The notes below the pieces were generated by a model that was not told the origin of the DNA, did not search any database, and saw nothing but the letters and a program-made list of their open reading frames with translations. A program made the position numbers and the translations under genes. Of a stretch of DNA of 64,000 bases, positions 51,046 to 59,436 are shown one piece after another. Source of the stretch: Terriglobia bacterium (GTDB lineage Bacteria > Acidobacteriota > Terriglobia > Bryobacterales > Bryobacteraceae); contig JAIQFN010000029.1 of the NCBI GenBank assembly GCA_020073265.1, positions 1 to 64,000 on the forward strand. The letters are read 5' to 3'. The stretch's first letter is position 1. Every line of letters begins with the position of its first letter.

Positions 51046-52229
51046 GAGGCACCTTGCTCCGCGCGGCGGCGCTCCCAATCCTCGATCCATGCCGGGAGCT
51101 GGGAGGTGAGTCCCAGCTCCCCGAGATAATTCCGATCCAGTTCGGGATCGATCGCCAGGGATGCGTGCCGTTCCAGGGCGTCCGCTATATGCACCGCGGC
51201 CAGCGGGCCGAACTCCCGGCGCGGGCAATTGGCCGGCTCGTGATGGAAGGCCACCGCCTCCACCACTTCATCCGGCAGCCCCCACAGCCACAGCAGGTAG
51301 GATCCGATTTCGGAATGGCTGGCGCCGAAAGCGGCCCGCTCCGCATCCGGAAAATCCGGCGCGTCCGCCAGAAACTCGTCGTACTGCCGGGGAAACTCGG
51401 AGGCCAGCGCCAGCTTGCCGATATCGTGCAGCAGCCCGGCCACCAGCGTATCGTCCAGCATCTGCTTGGAACAGTTTCGCGATTTCGCGATCTCCACCGC
51501 CGCCCGCGTGACCGCGCCGGCATGCCGCTCCAGCGCATCCAGCGAAAAGCGCTGGTAACAGGGGCTGGCATAGGCCGAAAAGACCGGAGCCGTGAAGGTG
51601 AGCGCGCGCATCGATTCGACGCCCAGGTAAGCCGTCGTCTCGGCCGGATTGGTGATATGGCGGCCGTAGCCGAAGAAGGTCGAGTTCGCCAGTTGCAGCA
51701 CCTTGGCGGTCATGGCCATATCCCGGCTGACCACCGCGCCCGCTTCCTGGATGGAGGGCGCGGCGGACCGCAGCACACCGGTCAAGGCCTCAAAGGCGGC
51801 CGGAGAACTGGGCAGGGCGACCACGCGCGTGATGCTTTCCCGCAGTTCGGGGATGGCCAGTTTCTCCCGCAACGCCAAGGCCCGCTGGATGGTTCCGCGC
51901 AGCCGCTCGCCGTGGCACGGTTTGGCCAGATATTGGTGCGCCGTGACCGCGGCCTTCATGCGCAGGTCCTGGTCCCAGGTCCCCGACAGGATGATGCGAA
52001 CCGTTTGCGGGTAACGCCGGGCGACTTCGGTCAGCAGTTCAGCTCCGTTCATATCCGGCATGCGCATGTCCGTGAGCATCACGTCGAAACCGCCGCGAGA
52101 GAGAAGTTCCAGAGCCTCCGGTCCGCTGGCCGCGAACACCATGTCCCATTGGTGCCGGAACGGGCGCAGCATCCGCTTGAGCCCGTCCAACACGCTCGAA
52201 TCGTCATCCACGAACAGAATGCGCTGCAT
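51042..52229 (-). CDS. Response regulator with HDOD output domain
   Basis: 395 residues. The receiver has LFVDDDSSV, VMLTDMRM (phosphoacceptor Asp) and YLAKPC. The HDOD domain (about 140-340) has VALPSSPAAFEALTGVL, MTAKVLQLANSTFFG, and AGLLHDIGKLALASEF, so its HD pair is retained. HDOD proteins often control motility or c-di-GMP-dependent behaviour. The gene lies between the histidine kinase (3 bases gap) and the RR-HD gene (4-base overlap). Confidence 0.92.
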   Translation of the reverse strand: MQRILFVDDDSSVLDGLKRMLRPFRHQWDMVFAASGPEALELLSRGGFDVMLTDMRMPDMNGAELLTEVARRYPQTVRIILSGTWDQDLRMKAAVTAHQYLAKPCHGERLRGTIQRALALREKLAIPELRESITRVVALPSSPAAFEALTGVLRSAAPSIQEAGAVVSRDMAMTAKVLQLANSTFFGYGRHITNPAETTAYLGVESMRALTFTAPVFSAYASPCYQRFSLDALERHAGAVTRAAVEIAKSRNCSKQMLDDTLVAGLLHDIGKLALASEFPRQYDEFLADAPDFPDAERAAFGASHSEIGSYLLWLWGLPDEVVEAVAFHHEPANCPRREFGPLAAVHIADALERHASLAIDPELDRNYLGELGLTSQLPAWIEDWERRRAEQGAS

Positions 52230-52232
52230 AGT

Positions 52233-55200
52233 TCACTCCCCGCACCCGCCCAGAGGCAGCCGGACGATGAACACGGTTCCAACGCCGGCTTCGGTCTCAA
52301 ACCGGATGCTGCCGCTGTGTTTGTTGACGACCACCGCATGCGCCAGGGCCAGCCCCTGGCCGGTCCCCCGGCCCACCGGCTTGGTGGTGAAGAACGGATC
52401 GAAGACGCGGTCGCGGATGTTTTCCGGAATCCCCGTTCCGCTGTCGCGAACCCGCACTTCCACCCAGGCGCCGTCCCGCTGCGTACTGACGGTGATGGAG
52501 CCGCGGCCGCCGCTGCCCTGGACCGCGTCCGAGATGGCGTGGGCCGCATTGATAATCAGGTTCAGGATCACCTGGTTTATCTCGCCCGGCAGGCACGGCA
52601 CCATGGGCAGATCCGGGTCGAATTGGGTGACCACATCGGCCACGTATTTCCATTCGTTGCGGCACACCAGAACCGTGCTCTCGATGGCCCGGTTCAAATC
52701 GATCGCAGTGCGTTCGGCCGGTCCGGGATGGGAGAATTCCTTCATGGCCCTCAAGATCTGCGCTACGCGGCCCAATCCTTCGAGCGACTGCTGGAGCGCT
52801 TTGGGTATCTCGTCGGTGAGGTAGCCGAGATCGGTCTCGGCAACCGCGGTCTGGAGCTCCAGCAACTGATCGGCGCCAATCGTTCCGGGGCCGCCCGCGG
52901 CCAGCAGACTGGCGTTCGCCTCGAACAGCCGGTTTAGACCTTCGAACTCTTCCTTGAGGAAGCGCAGGTTGTCGCCGACATACTGGATGGGCGTGTTGAT
53001 TTCGTGCGCCAGCCCGGCGGCGAGTTGGCCGATGGACTCGAGCTTCTGAGCCTGGCGCAGTTGGGCTTCCAGGGCTTTCCGCTCGGTGAGGTCCACGTAC
53101 TCCACCACTACGCCGCTCACCGAATCGCCCGAGCCGCGAATCGGTCCGCCAAACACGCCCACTTCCAGCCAGCTTCCGTCTTTTCTCCTGCGGCGGGACT
53201 CGAAGGCCACTACCTCCCCGGCCAAGACCTGCTGCATTCGCTCGGAGCCCGGTAGCGCCAGGCCCTCCGGGAGGTTCGGCAGGGGATGACCGGCCACCTC
53301 CGCGCTCGACCAGCCGAACATTTTTTCGGCAGCCGTGTTCCAGGTCAGCACCCGACTGTTGAGATCCAGCGTAACGATCGCCAAGGGAGAATTCTCGATC
53401 ACTGCGCGGATCGCCTGGTGGGCCTTCTCGACGGCCTCCTCGGCGCGCTTCCGCTCGCTCACGTCGCGCAGGATCGCCGTGCGCACCCTGCGGTTGTCCT
53501 TGGAAAGATAGCCGCTGATCGAGATCTCCAGCGGCATTTCCAGGAGGCCTTGGTGCAAGCCGACGGACTCAAACGGCGGCAGCGAAAAACGATCGGTGGA
53601 TGGAGCGGCCGCCGCCAGCAGGTCCTGACAATCCAGCCGGGGCATCAGTTCGTGCGCCGATCTGCCGATGAGCTGGTCGCTGGTGCAGCCGAACAGCGCC
53701 GCGCTGGTCCCGTTGGCGTACAGGATGCGGCAGCGCTCGTCCATGGTGAGGATCCCATGCGCGGCGTTCTCGGTAATGGCGCGGTAGCGGGCTTCGCTTT
53801 CCTGGATGGCCTCGCTGGCCCGGCCGCGCTCCACCACCCGGCCGAGCTGCACCCCGACCGAGCTGATCACCTGCAGGAACGGGTCGTCGGCTTCCGGAGC
53901 GCTGGAGGAAAAAAATTCCAGCACGCCGGCCACTTCCGAGCCGGCCAGCAGCGGAGAGGCAAACGCGGCCTTCAATCCGAGTTCCGCGGCCAGCTTGCCT
54001 CGCGCGACGCCGGTGTCGGATGCCAGGTCGGCGATCCAGCAGGGTGAGCCGCTTTCCAGAACTCTGCCCGGCAGGCCGATTCCGGGTTCCACGGTCATCT
54101 GTTCGGTGACCGCCCGGAACCGCTCGAATCGGTCCGCTTCGTCCAGGTACCATAGGCTGGTGGACCGCAGCGGGGACCTCGGACCGGCGGACCTCAGGAA
54201 CGCGTGACCCACCCTCCAGCCGGTGTGCGAACAGATGCGGTCCAGGCAAATCTGGGTAGCTTGTTCGATCGAGGCTGCTTCATTGGCCGCCACCGCGGAA
54301 GCTTGCAGCAATTCGAGCAGCGCGTTGCGCTTCACCAGCTCCCTTTGCTTTTGCTTTATTTCGGTGATGTCGCGGACCGTGCCGAAGGCCCCGGTGATGC
54401 ACCCGGCTGAATCCCGCACCGGCGTTAGGGCCAGCGAGACATCGATCCTGGTCCCGTCCTTTCGGATCCGCTCGGTGTAGAAGCTGGTGATCGCTTCGCC
54501 TTTTTCCAGACGGGCCAGCAGATCGTAAACCTCAGCTCCGCGATCCAGCGGGACGGTCTCCGCGATCGAATGCCCCAGCATTTCTTCCGGCGAATATCCG
54601 TAAATTCGCTGCGCTCCGGAATTCCAGTACACAATGGAGCTGCCGTCGACCTTGATGATGGCGTCGTTGCTCGATTCGAGCAGCAAAGCCCATTCCCGCA
54701 ACTCTTTCTCGGCGCGCTTTTGATCGGAAATATCGATCAGCAGGCCCCGTATCCCGATGGGCCGGCCGCCGCTCAGGATCGGGCTGGCATAGACCACGGC
54801 GGGGAACAGGGTCCCGTTCTTGGACCGTAAAGTATATTCGTTGGTGGAAAGCGTCCGCCCCTGCGCGGACTTCTGGAGTCGCTCGGCCGCGCGGGCCCGC
54901 TGCTCCGGCACCACCAGATCCAGGATCGACAGGCCCTGATCCAGGTCCTCGAGGCTCAGGCCGAAAAGCTCCATGCCGGTCCGGTTGGCCATGCGCAATC
55001 TGCCGGTGAGGTCGCATTCGAAGATCGTTTGCGGCAGCATTTCGGTGAGCTCGCGGTAGCGCAGCTCGCTGCTCGCCAAGGCCTCCCGGGCCTGCATCTT
55101 CTCGTTGATGTCGAACAGCGAGCCGATGATCTCGAGCGGCTGGCGCTTCGAGTCGAAGACGATTCTGGCCCGGTTCTCGATCCAGCGATAGCTGCCGTTG

Positions 55201-56108
55201 TCGTGCAGAAAGCGGTACTCGGCGGTGCTCTGGCCGGTTTCGAGCAGCTCCGCCAGTATGGCCTCCACTCCAGGCCTATCCTCGGGATGCAGATGGTCCC
55301 AGAAGAAGCTCGGCTGGGCGAAGTCTTCGGGGCTGTAGCCCAGCACCCCGCGCACCGTGTCGGCGACGAAGGTGACCGGCGCCTGCGCGGTGGCGGCGCA
55401 AGTATACAGCACCGACGGGCTCAGATTGACAACAAACCGCAGCCGGTCTTCGGCCGCGCGGATCTTCGCGGCGGCCAGCCGCTGCCGGAATCGGGAGTAC
55501 TCGATCAAGAACGCCACCAGCAGGACCAAAACGGAGATGGTGACCATGTACCACAGCATGCCGTGCAACATGGCGCGCCGCGATTCCAGGGACATGCCGA
55601 CCCGGATGCGGCCCAATACGTCGGGTTCAGCGGATTGGCCGAAAACTCCCGGCCCGGGACGGGCGATCACCGGAGCGCTGGCTTCCAGGGCCTCCAGACC
55701 CGGAGCTTGTCCGAGGCTTACCTCCCGCGTGCCGGCTAGGCCGGCAGTCCCTGCTCCGGCGGGAATGTCGCGGGGCAGCAGCGTGGACCGATGCGCCGCG
55801 GCCATGCTTTTCCCGGTGGCGTCTTCAATGACGATATACAGAACACTTTCGCGGCCGGCCGCGCCCACGTCGGCCATTCGTTTCAATTCCGCCGTATCGC
55901 CCACCAGCAAGGCGAACTGGCTCTGACTGGCCAGCGCGTTGGCCACTTCCTCGGCGCGGAGTCCGAACTGCTGCTTCAAGGCCGATTCGTTCCGCAGCAG
56001 AAACGCCACGCTCAGGCACAGCACCGAGGCCCCCACCAGCGTGGTGGTTCCGAACAAAGCTCTGCGCAGTAGTCCCAGGCGGTCCGAACTGGGGAATTTC
56101 AGCGTCAC
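52233..56108 (-). CDS. Membrane sensor histidine kinase with five PAS domains and a GAF domain
   Basis: 1291 residues. A membrane helix (about 13-32), a periplasmic segment of about 150 residues and a second helix (about 188-208) frame a sensory pocket. Cytoplasmic order: PAS (RFVVNLSPSVLYTC), PAS (YRELTEMLPQTIFECD), PAS (LLESSNDAIIKVDG), GAF (ALLELLQASAVAANEA to VQLGRVVERGRA), PAS (YRAITENAAHGILTM), PAS (IRAVIENSPLAIVTL). The His box is IGQLAAGLAHEINTPIQYV and the ATPase lobe has LILNLIINAAHAIS-like N box, VRDSGTGIPE and GRGTGQGLALAHAVV. It overlaps the ABC_sub_bind gene by 4 bases and is followed at once by two response regulators. Confidence 0.93.
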   Translation of the reverse strand: MTLKFPSSDRLGLLRRALFGTTTLVGASVLCLSVAFLLRNESALKQQFGLRAEEVANALASQSQFALLVGDTAELKRMADVGAAGRESVLYIVIEDATGKSMAAAHRSTLLPRDIPAGAGTAGLAGTREVSLGQAPGLEALEASAPVIARPGPGVFGQSAEPDVLGRIRVGMSLESRRAMLHGMLWYMVTISVLVLLVAFLIEYSRFRQRLAAAKIRAAEDRLRFVVNLSPSVLYTCAATAQAPVTFVADTVRGVLGYSPEDFAQPSFFWDHLHPEDRPGVEAILAELLETGQSTAEYRFLHDNGSYRWIENRARIVFDSKRQPLEIIGSLFDINEKMQAREALASSELRYRELTEMLPQTIFECDLTGRLRMANRTGMELFGLSLEDLDQGLSILDLVVPEQRARAAERLQKSAQGRTLSTNEYTLRSKNGTLFPAVVYASPILSGGRPIGIRGLLIDISDQKRAEKELREWALLLESSNDAIIKVDGSSIVYWNSGAQRIYGYSPEEMLGHSIAETVPLDRGAEVYDLLARLEKGEAITSFYTERIRKDGTRIDVSLALTPVRDSAGCITGAFGTVRDITEIKQKQRELVKRNALLELLQASAVAANEAASIEQATQICLDRICSHTGWRVGHAFLRSAGPRSPLRSTSLWYLDEADRFERFRAVTEQMTVEPGIGLPGRVLESGSPCWIADLASDTGVARGKLAAELGLKAAFASPLLAGSEVAGVLEFFSSSAPEADDPFLQVISSVGVQLGRVVERGRASEAIQESEARYRAITENAAHGILTMDERCRILYANGTSAALFGCTSDQLIGRSAHELMPRLDCQDLLAAAAPSTDRFSLPPFESVGLHQGLLEMPLEISISGYLSKDNRRVRTAILRDVSERKRAEEAVEKAHQAIRAVIENSPLAIVTLDLNSRVLTWNTAAEKMFGWSSAEVAGHPLPNLPEGLALPGSERMQQVLAGEVVAFESRRRRKDGSWLEVGVFGGPIRGSGDSVSGVVVEYVDLTERKALEAQLRQAQKLESIGQLAAGLAHEINTPIQYVGDNLRFLKEEFEGLNRLFEANASLLAAGGPGTIGADQLLELQTAVAETDLGYLTDEIPKALQQSLEGLGRVAQILRAMKEFSHPGPAERTAIDLNRAIESTVLVCRNEWKYVADVVTQFDPDLPMVPCLPGEINQVILNLIINAAHAISDAVQGSGGRGSITVSTQRDGAWVEVRVRDSGTGIPENIRDRVFDPFFTTKPVGRGTGQGLALAHAVVVNKHSGSIRFETEAGVGTVFIVRLPLGGCGE

Positions 56109-56995
56109 CGGATCACCTCGATCCCGCTGGGCGCGAGATAGGTGGCCACGGCCTTCACGCCCAGCAGGCGCGCGACCCTCTGGTTGTAGGCGAACCGGAA
56201 TTTATGCGCTTCCACCTTGGCCGGAACCGTCTCATGCCGCAGCAAGTGCACGGCCAGCGCCGCCGTCTGGCGGCCGACCTCGTGGAAATCCGCTGCTCCG
56301 CCGAACAGAGCGCCCGCTTCGACAAACTGCCTGGAGAACCCGATGATGGGCAGCCGGCCGGTGATGGATGCCACCAGCAGCGGTTTCAGCGTGGCGCTGT
56401 TGTAAAGTTGCGGGCTGGGCAGGCACCAGACGAAATCGACCGAGTGGAATTCGAGAAAGACTTTGACTACTTCGCGCGCTTCCGGGCAATTCAGGATACG
56501 CAGCGTCAGGCCGAGCTGCCGCGCGGCCTGTTCCAGGGTTTTCAGATACACCTCGGATTGAGCCGGCCCGGTGATCACACCGATCCGCGTCTTGTCCGGA
56601 AACAAGCGCCGCAGTTCGGTGAGCAGAGCCAGCGGGTCCATCTCGACCGTGATGCTGGAGCTGAACGGGCGCTCGACACTGCGTTCCAGATCGGACTGCA
56701 GCAGAACGGTTCGGACGACCGGCAGGGGTCCCGCTGCGACGCGATCCAGCACCGCGGCCGCTTCGCTGCCGACTGCAATCGCCAGCGCGGGCGGGTTGGC
56801 CCGGATAGCCTCCCGGATGCGCGGCTCATCGCGTGCGTCCAGCACCTGCACGCCGGGGATCTGCTCCCGGATGCCTTCCAATGTTTCCGAGTAGGCGTCG
56901 ATGCCCGTGACCGCCACCACCATGACGCTGGCCTTCTCAGAGCCGGGCGCGACCGCGCATCCGGCCAGCAACGAAATGAGCAAGCGTCCGAGCAC
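56105..56995 (-). CDS. ABC_sub_bind-type periplasmic binding protein
   Basis: 296 residues with an N-terminal hydrophobic segment and cysteine (LLISLLAGCAVAPGS), which looks like a lipoprotein signal with Cys 13 as lipidation site. The two-lobed fold is marked by SVMVVAVTGIDAYSETLEGI, ALAIAVGSEAAAVL, RIGVITGPAQSEVYLKTLEQAA and LPIIGFSRQFVEAGALFGGAADFHEVG, the family's end motif. No ABC permease or ATPase genes accompany it; the neighbour is the histidine kinase, so it probably presents a ligand to the kinase. Confidence 0.85.
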   Translation of the reverse strand: MLGRLLISLLAGCAVAPGSEKASVMVVAVTGIDAYSETLEGIREQIPGVQVLDARDEPRIREAIRANPPALAIAVGSEAAAVLDRVAAGPLPVVRTVLLQSDLERSVERPFSSSITVEMDPLALLTELRRLFPDKTRIGVITGPAQSEVYLKTLEQAARQLGLTLRILNCPEAREVVKVFLEFHSVDFVWCLPSPQLYNSATLKPLLVASITGRLPIIGFSRQFVEAGALFGGAADFHEVGRQTAALAVHLLRHETVPAKVEAHKFRFAYNQRVARLLGVKAVATYLAPSGIEVIR

Positions 56996-57002
56996 CTTGC
57001 AT

Positions 57003-58997
57003 CTACTCCCGGCTATGCCAAACCAGTTTCAGGAACAGCGACCGGCCGTCCTGCTGCATGGTTTCCATGTTGAAGCCGTAGCCCACCGGCACGGCGTATC
57101 GGGCGTCCAGCATGTTTCTGACGCCCGCCACCACTTCGAAACCGGAGGGCAGTCTTCCGGAGAACGTAGCATCCAGCAGCGCGAAGCCGTCCACCCGGTT
57201 GTCATAACGGGTGAGGCGGGCGCTGGAATGCTGCCAGCTCAGGCTGGCGAAGAACCGCCTGGAGATCGGATAGCCGGCATGCACCTTCCAAAGCTGGGCC
57301 GGCGAATCCGGAAGGTCCGAGGACGGATTCGAGAAACTGGCGTTCTGCACGGCCAGCGACGCTCCGGCCTCGAGCTCACGATACGGGCGCGCGGTCAACT
57401 CCCCTTCCACCCCCAGCGCGCGAATCGCACCCCAGTTGCGGAACTCGACCACCGACTCGCTCACCGGCTGGGCGGTAATCAGATCGTTCAGCCAATAGCG
57501 GTAGACGCTCGCGACGGCCTCCACGCGCCGGCCGAATTTGTGTTCCAGCACGGCTTCCACGGTGTTCGCGTTTTCAGGTTTCAGTCCGGGGTTGGCTTGC
57601 TGCGAGAATCCGTGATCATCGTAGTACAGTTCGAAGTTATTGGGGTTGCGGAACGCGCGCCCGTACAGCAGCTTCAGCGTGGTGTTCCGGGATTGCTGAC
57701 GGATGAGGGCCACGCGCGGGGAAACGAACCGGCCGCGGTTCTGGGAAGCGTCCAGCCGCAGCCCGCTTTGCAGTATGGTGCGCGGGCCCCAGCGGTATTC
57801 GTGCTGCAGAAATACGGCCGCCGAACGATCGGGCGTGTCCACATTGAGAAACTCGGCTCCGCCCGGGCCGGCATCGTAGTTCCTCTGTATGGCCTGGAGC
57901 TCCCCGGTCAGCTCGCCCCCGGCCGTGAGCGCGCCCCAGTTTCCCGGAAGCTCGCGGCGATAGCTGAGCTGAGAGCCGACCACTCTGCCCAGCGCATAGT
58001 CCCGGTTCGGCTCCACCGTGCCGTCACTTTGGGCCTCGTCCCAGTGCCCGTCATACCGGTAGCGGTCATAGTACAGACGCCAGCGCCAGTTGCCGGTTCC
58101 GGTCTCCTTCAGATAACCCAGCTCCACGAAGTCGCGCGCATCCCGCTCCGAAGCGGCGGTGCTATTGAAAACGGTGCCGTAGGGAGCCCCGGGTTGCTGT
58201 TTATAGCGCGAATTGAAATATGCGGTTACGCTCCAGTTGCCCCAGATCAGGTTGGCGAAGGTGTGATAAGCGTGTTCTCCGTCCAGGCCGGTGGCGCGGC
58301 CGAAGTTGGTCTGGCTGGAATCGAATTCCGGAAAGTAGAAGTCCTGGCCTTCCGAGTCATACAAGGAGCCGGCCAGGAGCAGGTTCACGCCGTGTCCCAG
58401 GTCGAGCGAGGTGGCCGCGAACAACTTGCGCTGGCCGAAGCTGCCGGTTTCCGCCGACACCTGCGCGCGGTGCTCTTCCACCGGGCTTTTGGTGACGATA
58501 TTGATGGTCGCCAGAATGCCATTGCTGCCATACAACGTGGAAGACGGCCCGCGAATGATCTCGATCCGCTTCACCAAGTCCAGGTCCAGGCCGAAATCCT
58601 GGCCGAAATAATTGTTCGACCCGTAGATGTTCTCGGTCATGTTGTGGCCGTTGATCATGACCAGGAAACGGGTGTTGAGATCGCCCGGCAGCAGAAAGCC
58701 CCGCACGCCCACCGCGGTGTACTCGTGGTCGTTGCTGACGTAGAATCCGCGGACGTTGGAAAGCACCTCGCCCAGAGTGCGGTAGCCGTAGCGCCGAATA
58801 TCTTCATCGGTGACGATGGTGACGTTGGCGGGCGCCTCCTGGAGGGTCTGGGAGTGGAGGCTGGCGGCTTCCACTCGCGGCATGGCATCGAAAACGCTGG
58901 CCGTGCCCGGCGGCGGATCCGCCGGTTGACCCGCTCCAACCCGGCAGACGCACAGGGTCAACGCCTCGACAAGGAACCAGCGATAACTTCGACTCAT
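57003..58997 (-). CDS. TonB-dependent outer-membrane receptor
   Basis: 664 residues from the ATG at 58997; the longer frame to 59141 runs through the tRNA fragment and is rejected. After a signal ([20 protein letters not shown]) comes the plug: [53 protein letters not shown]-like [26 protein letters not shown]. The barrel ends [10 protein letters not shown]. The resemblance to siderophore/vitamin receptors is general. It precedes the binding protein and the kinase on the same strand, so it may feed their ligand. Confidence 0.92.
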   Translation of the reverse strand: MSRSYRWFLVEALTLCVCRVGAGQPADPPPGTASVFDAMPRVEAASLHSQTLQEAPANVTIVTDEDIRRYGYRTLGEVLSNVRGFYVSNDHEYTAVGVRGFLLPGDLNTRFLVMINGHNMTENIYGSNNYFGQDFGLDLDLVKRIEIIRGPSSTLYGSNGILATINIVTKSPVEEHRAQVSAETGSFGQRKLFAATSLDLGHGVNLLLAGSLYDSEGQDFYFPEFDSSQTNFGRATGLDGEHAYHTFANLIWGNWSVTAYFNSRYKQQPGAPYGTVFNSTAASERDARDFVELGYLKETGTGNWRWRLYYDRYRYDGHWDEAQSDGTVEPNRDYALGRVVGSQLSYRRELPGNWGALTAGGELTGELQAIQRNYDAGPGGAEFLNVDTPDRSAAVFLQHEYRWGPRTILQSGLRLDASQNRGRFVSPRVALIRQQSRNTTLKLLYGRAFRNPNNFELYYDDHGFSQQANPGLKPENANTVEAVLEHKFGRRVEAVASVYRYWLNDLITAQPVSESVVEFRNWGAIRALGVEGELTARPYRELEAGASLAVQNASFSNPSSDLPDSPAQLWKVHAGYPISRRFFASLSWQHSSARLTRYDNRVDGFALLDATFSGRLPSGFEVVAGVRNMLDARYAVPVGYGFNMETMQQDGRSLFLKLVWHSRE

Positions 58998-59080
58998 CCC
59001 AAGCTTCTCATCGGACCGGCGCCCCGGACTTTTAGGAGCTTTGGAAAGCGGGCTGACCGGGCCGAGACATAAGCAAGGGT

Positions 59081-59133
59081 TGGTGGGCCCTGCTGGATTC
59101 GAACCAGCGACCAACGGATTATGAGTCCGGCCG
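59081..59133 (-). tRNA. 3' half of a CAT-anticodon tRNA (tRNA-Ile2 type), left end of an integrated element
   Basis: The minus strand reads, 3' to the anticodon loop, CTCATAA (anticodon CAT), a variable loop of TTGGTCG type, a T-arm GCTGGTTCGAATCCAGC, and an acceptor arm AGGGCCCACCA with encoded CCA. The identity stops just before the anticodon stem (about 59131-59133); there is no D-arm or 5' acceptor strand in the following sequence. TTGGTCGCTGG with AGCAGGG is the tRNA-Ile2 pattern; elongator tRNA-Met is an alternative. This is a tRNA 3' fragment left by site-specific integration, not a functional gene. Confidence 0.8.
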
Positions 59134-59436
59134 AACGCCATCCACGGGGTGTGATGTTAGCGTTTCTCGGCTATCTGGGCAACCTGCACTTTCCACCATG
59201 GACACGCTGGGACACGAAAAGCATTCCTGTTGGCTGTCAGCTTGGCTGTCAACAAAACGCTAGCAAGAGGAGTCAGCCCCGTTCCCGCCTAGTGTAGATC
59301 GCAGCCTGCGTATGCTCGCATAGACTCCAGGACAAATGCGGCCACCGTGCGATTTGTCAACACACGACGACCTTCACTCACTCTCACGCGCAAGGCGGCA
59401 AAGAGTAGCGGCGTGCGTCGAGGATCCCTTGTCGGG
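59134..59436. other. Gene-free stretch next to the attachment site
   Basis: About 300 bases between the tRNA fragment and the end of the PLD-like gene. No ORF is recognisable. It holds the short repeats listed separately. Confidence 0.5.
59158..59262. repeat. Paired short repeats near the attachment site
   Basis: TAGCGTTT (59158-59165) has an inverted copy AAACGCTA (59255-59262). Between them TTGGCTGTCA occurs twice, at 59230-59239 and 59242-59251, a 12-base period. Such paired or iterated short sites beside an integration point resemble integrase arm or excisionase sites. Inferred from position and symmetry only. Confidence 0.45.

Noticed and set aside
51054-52937. 627-codon open frame antisense to the kinase and response regulator
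   Set aside because: Spans two real genes in antisense with no recognisable motif.
56901-59072. 723-codon open frame antisense to the TonB receptor
   Set aside because: Shadow of the receptor; composition and lack of motifs argue against coding.
58998-59141. N-terminal extension of the TonB receptor
   Set aside because: The extra 48 residues are translation of the tRNA fragment and spacer; a signal peptide begins at 58997.
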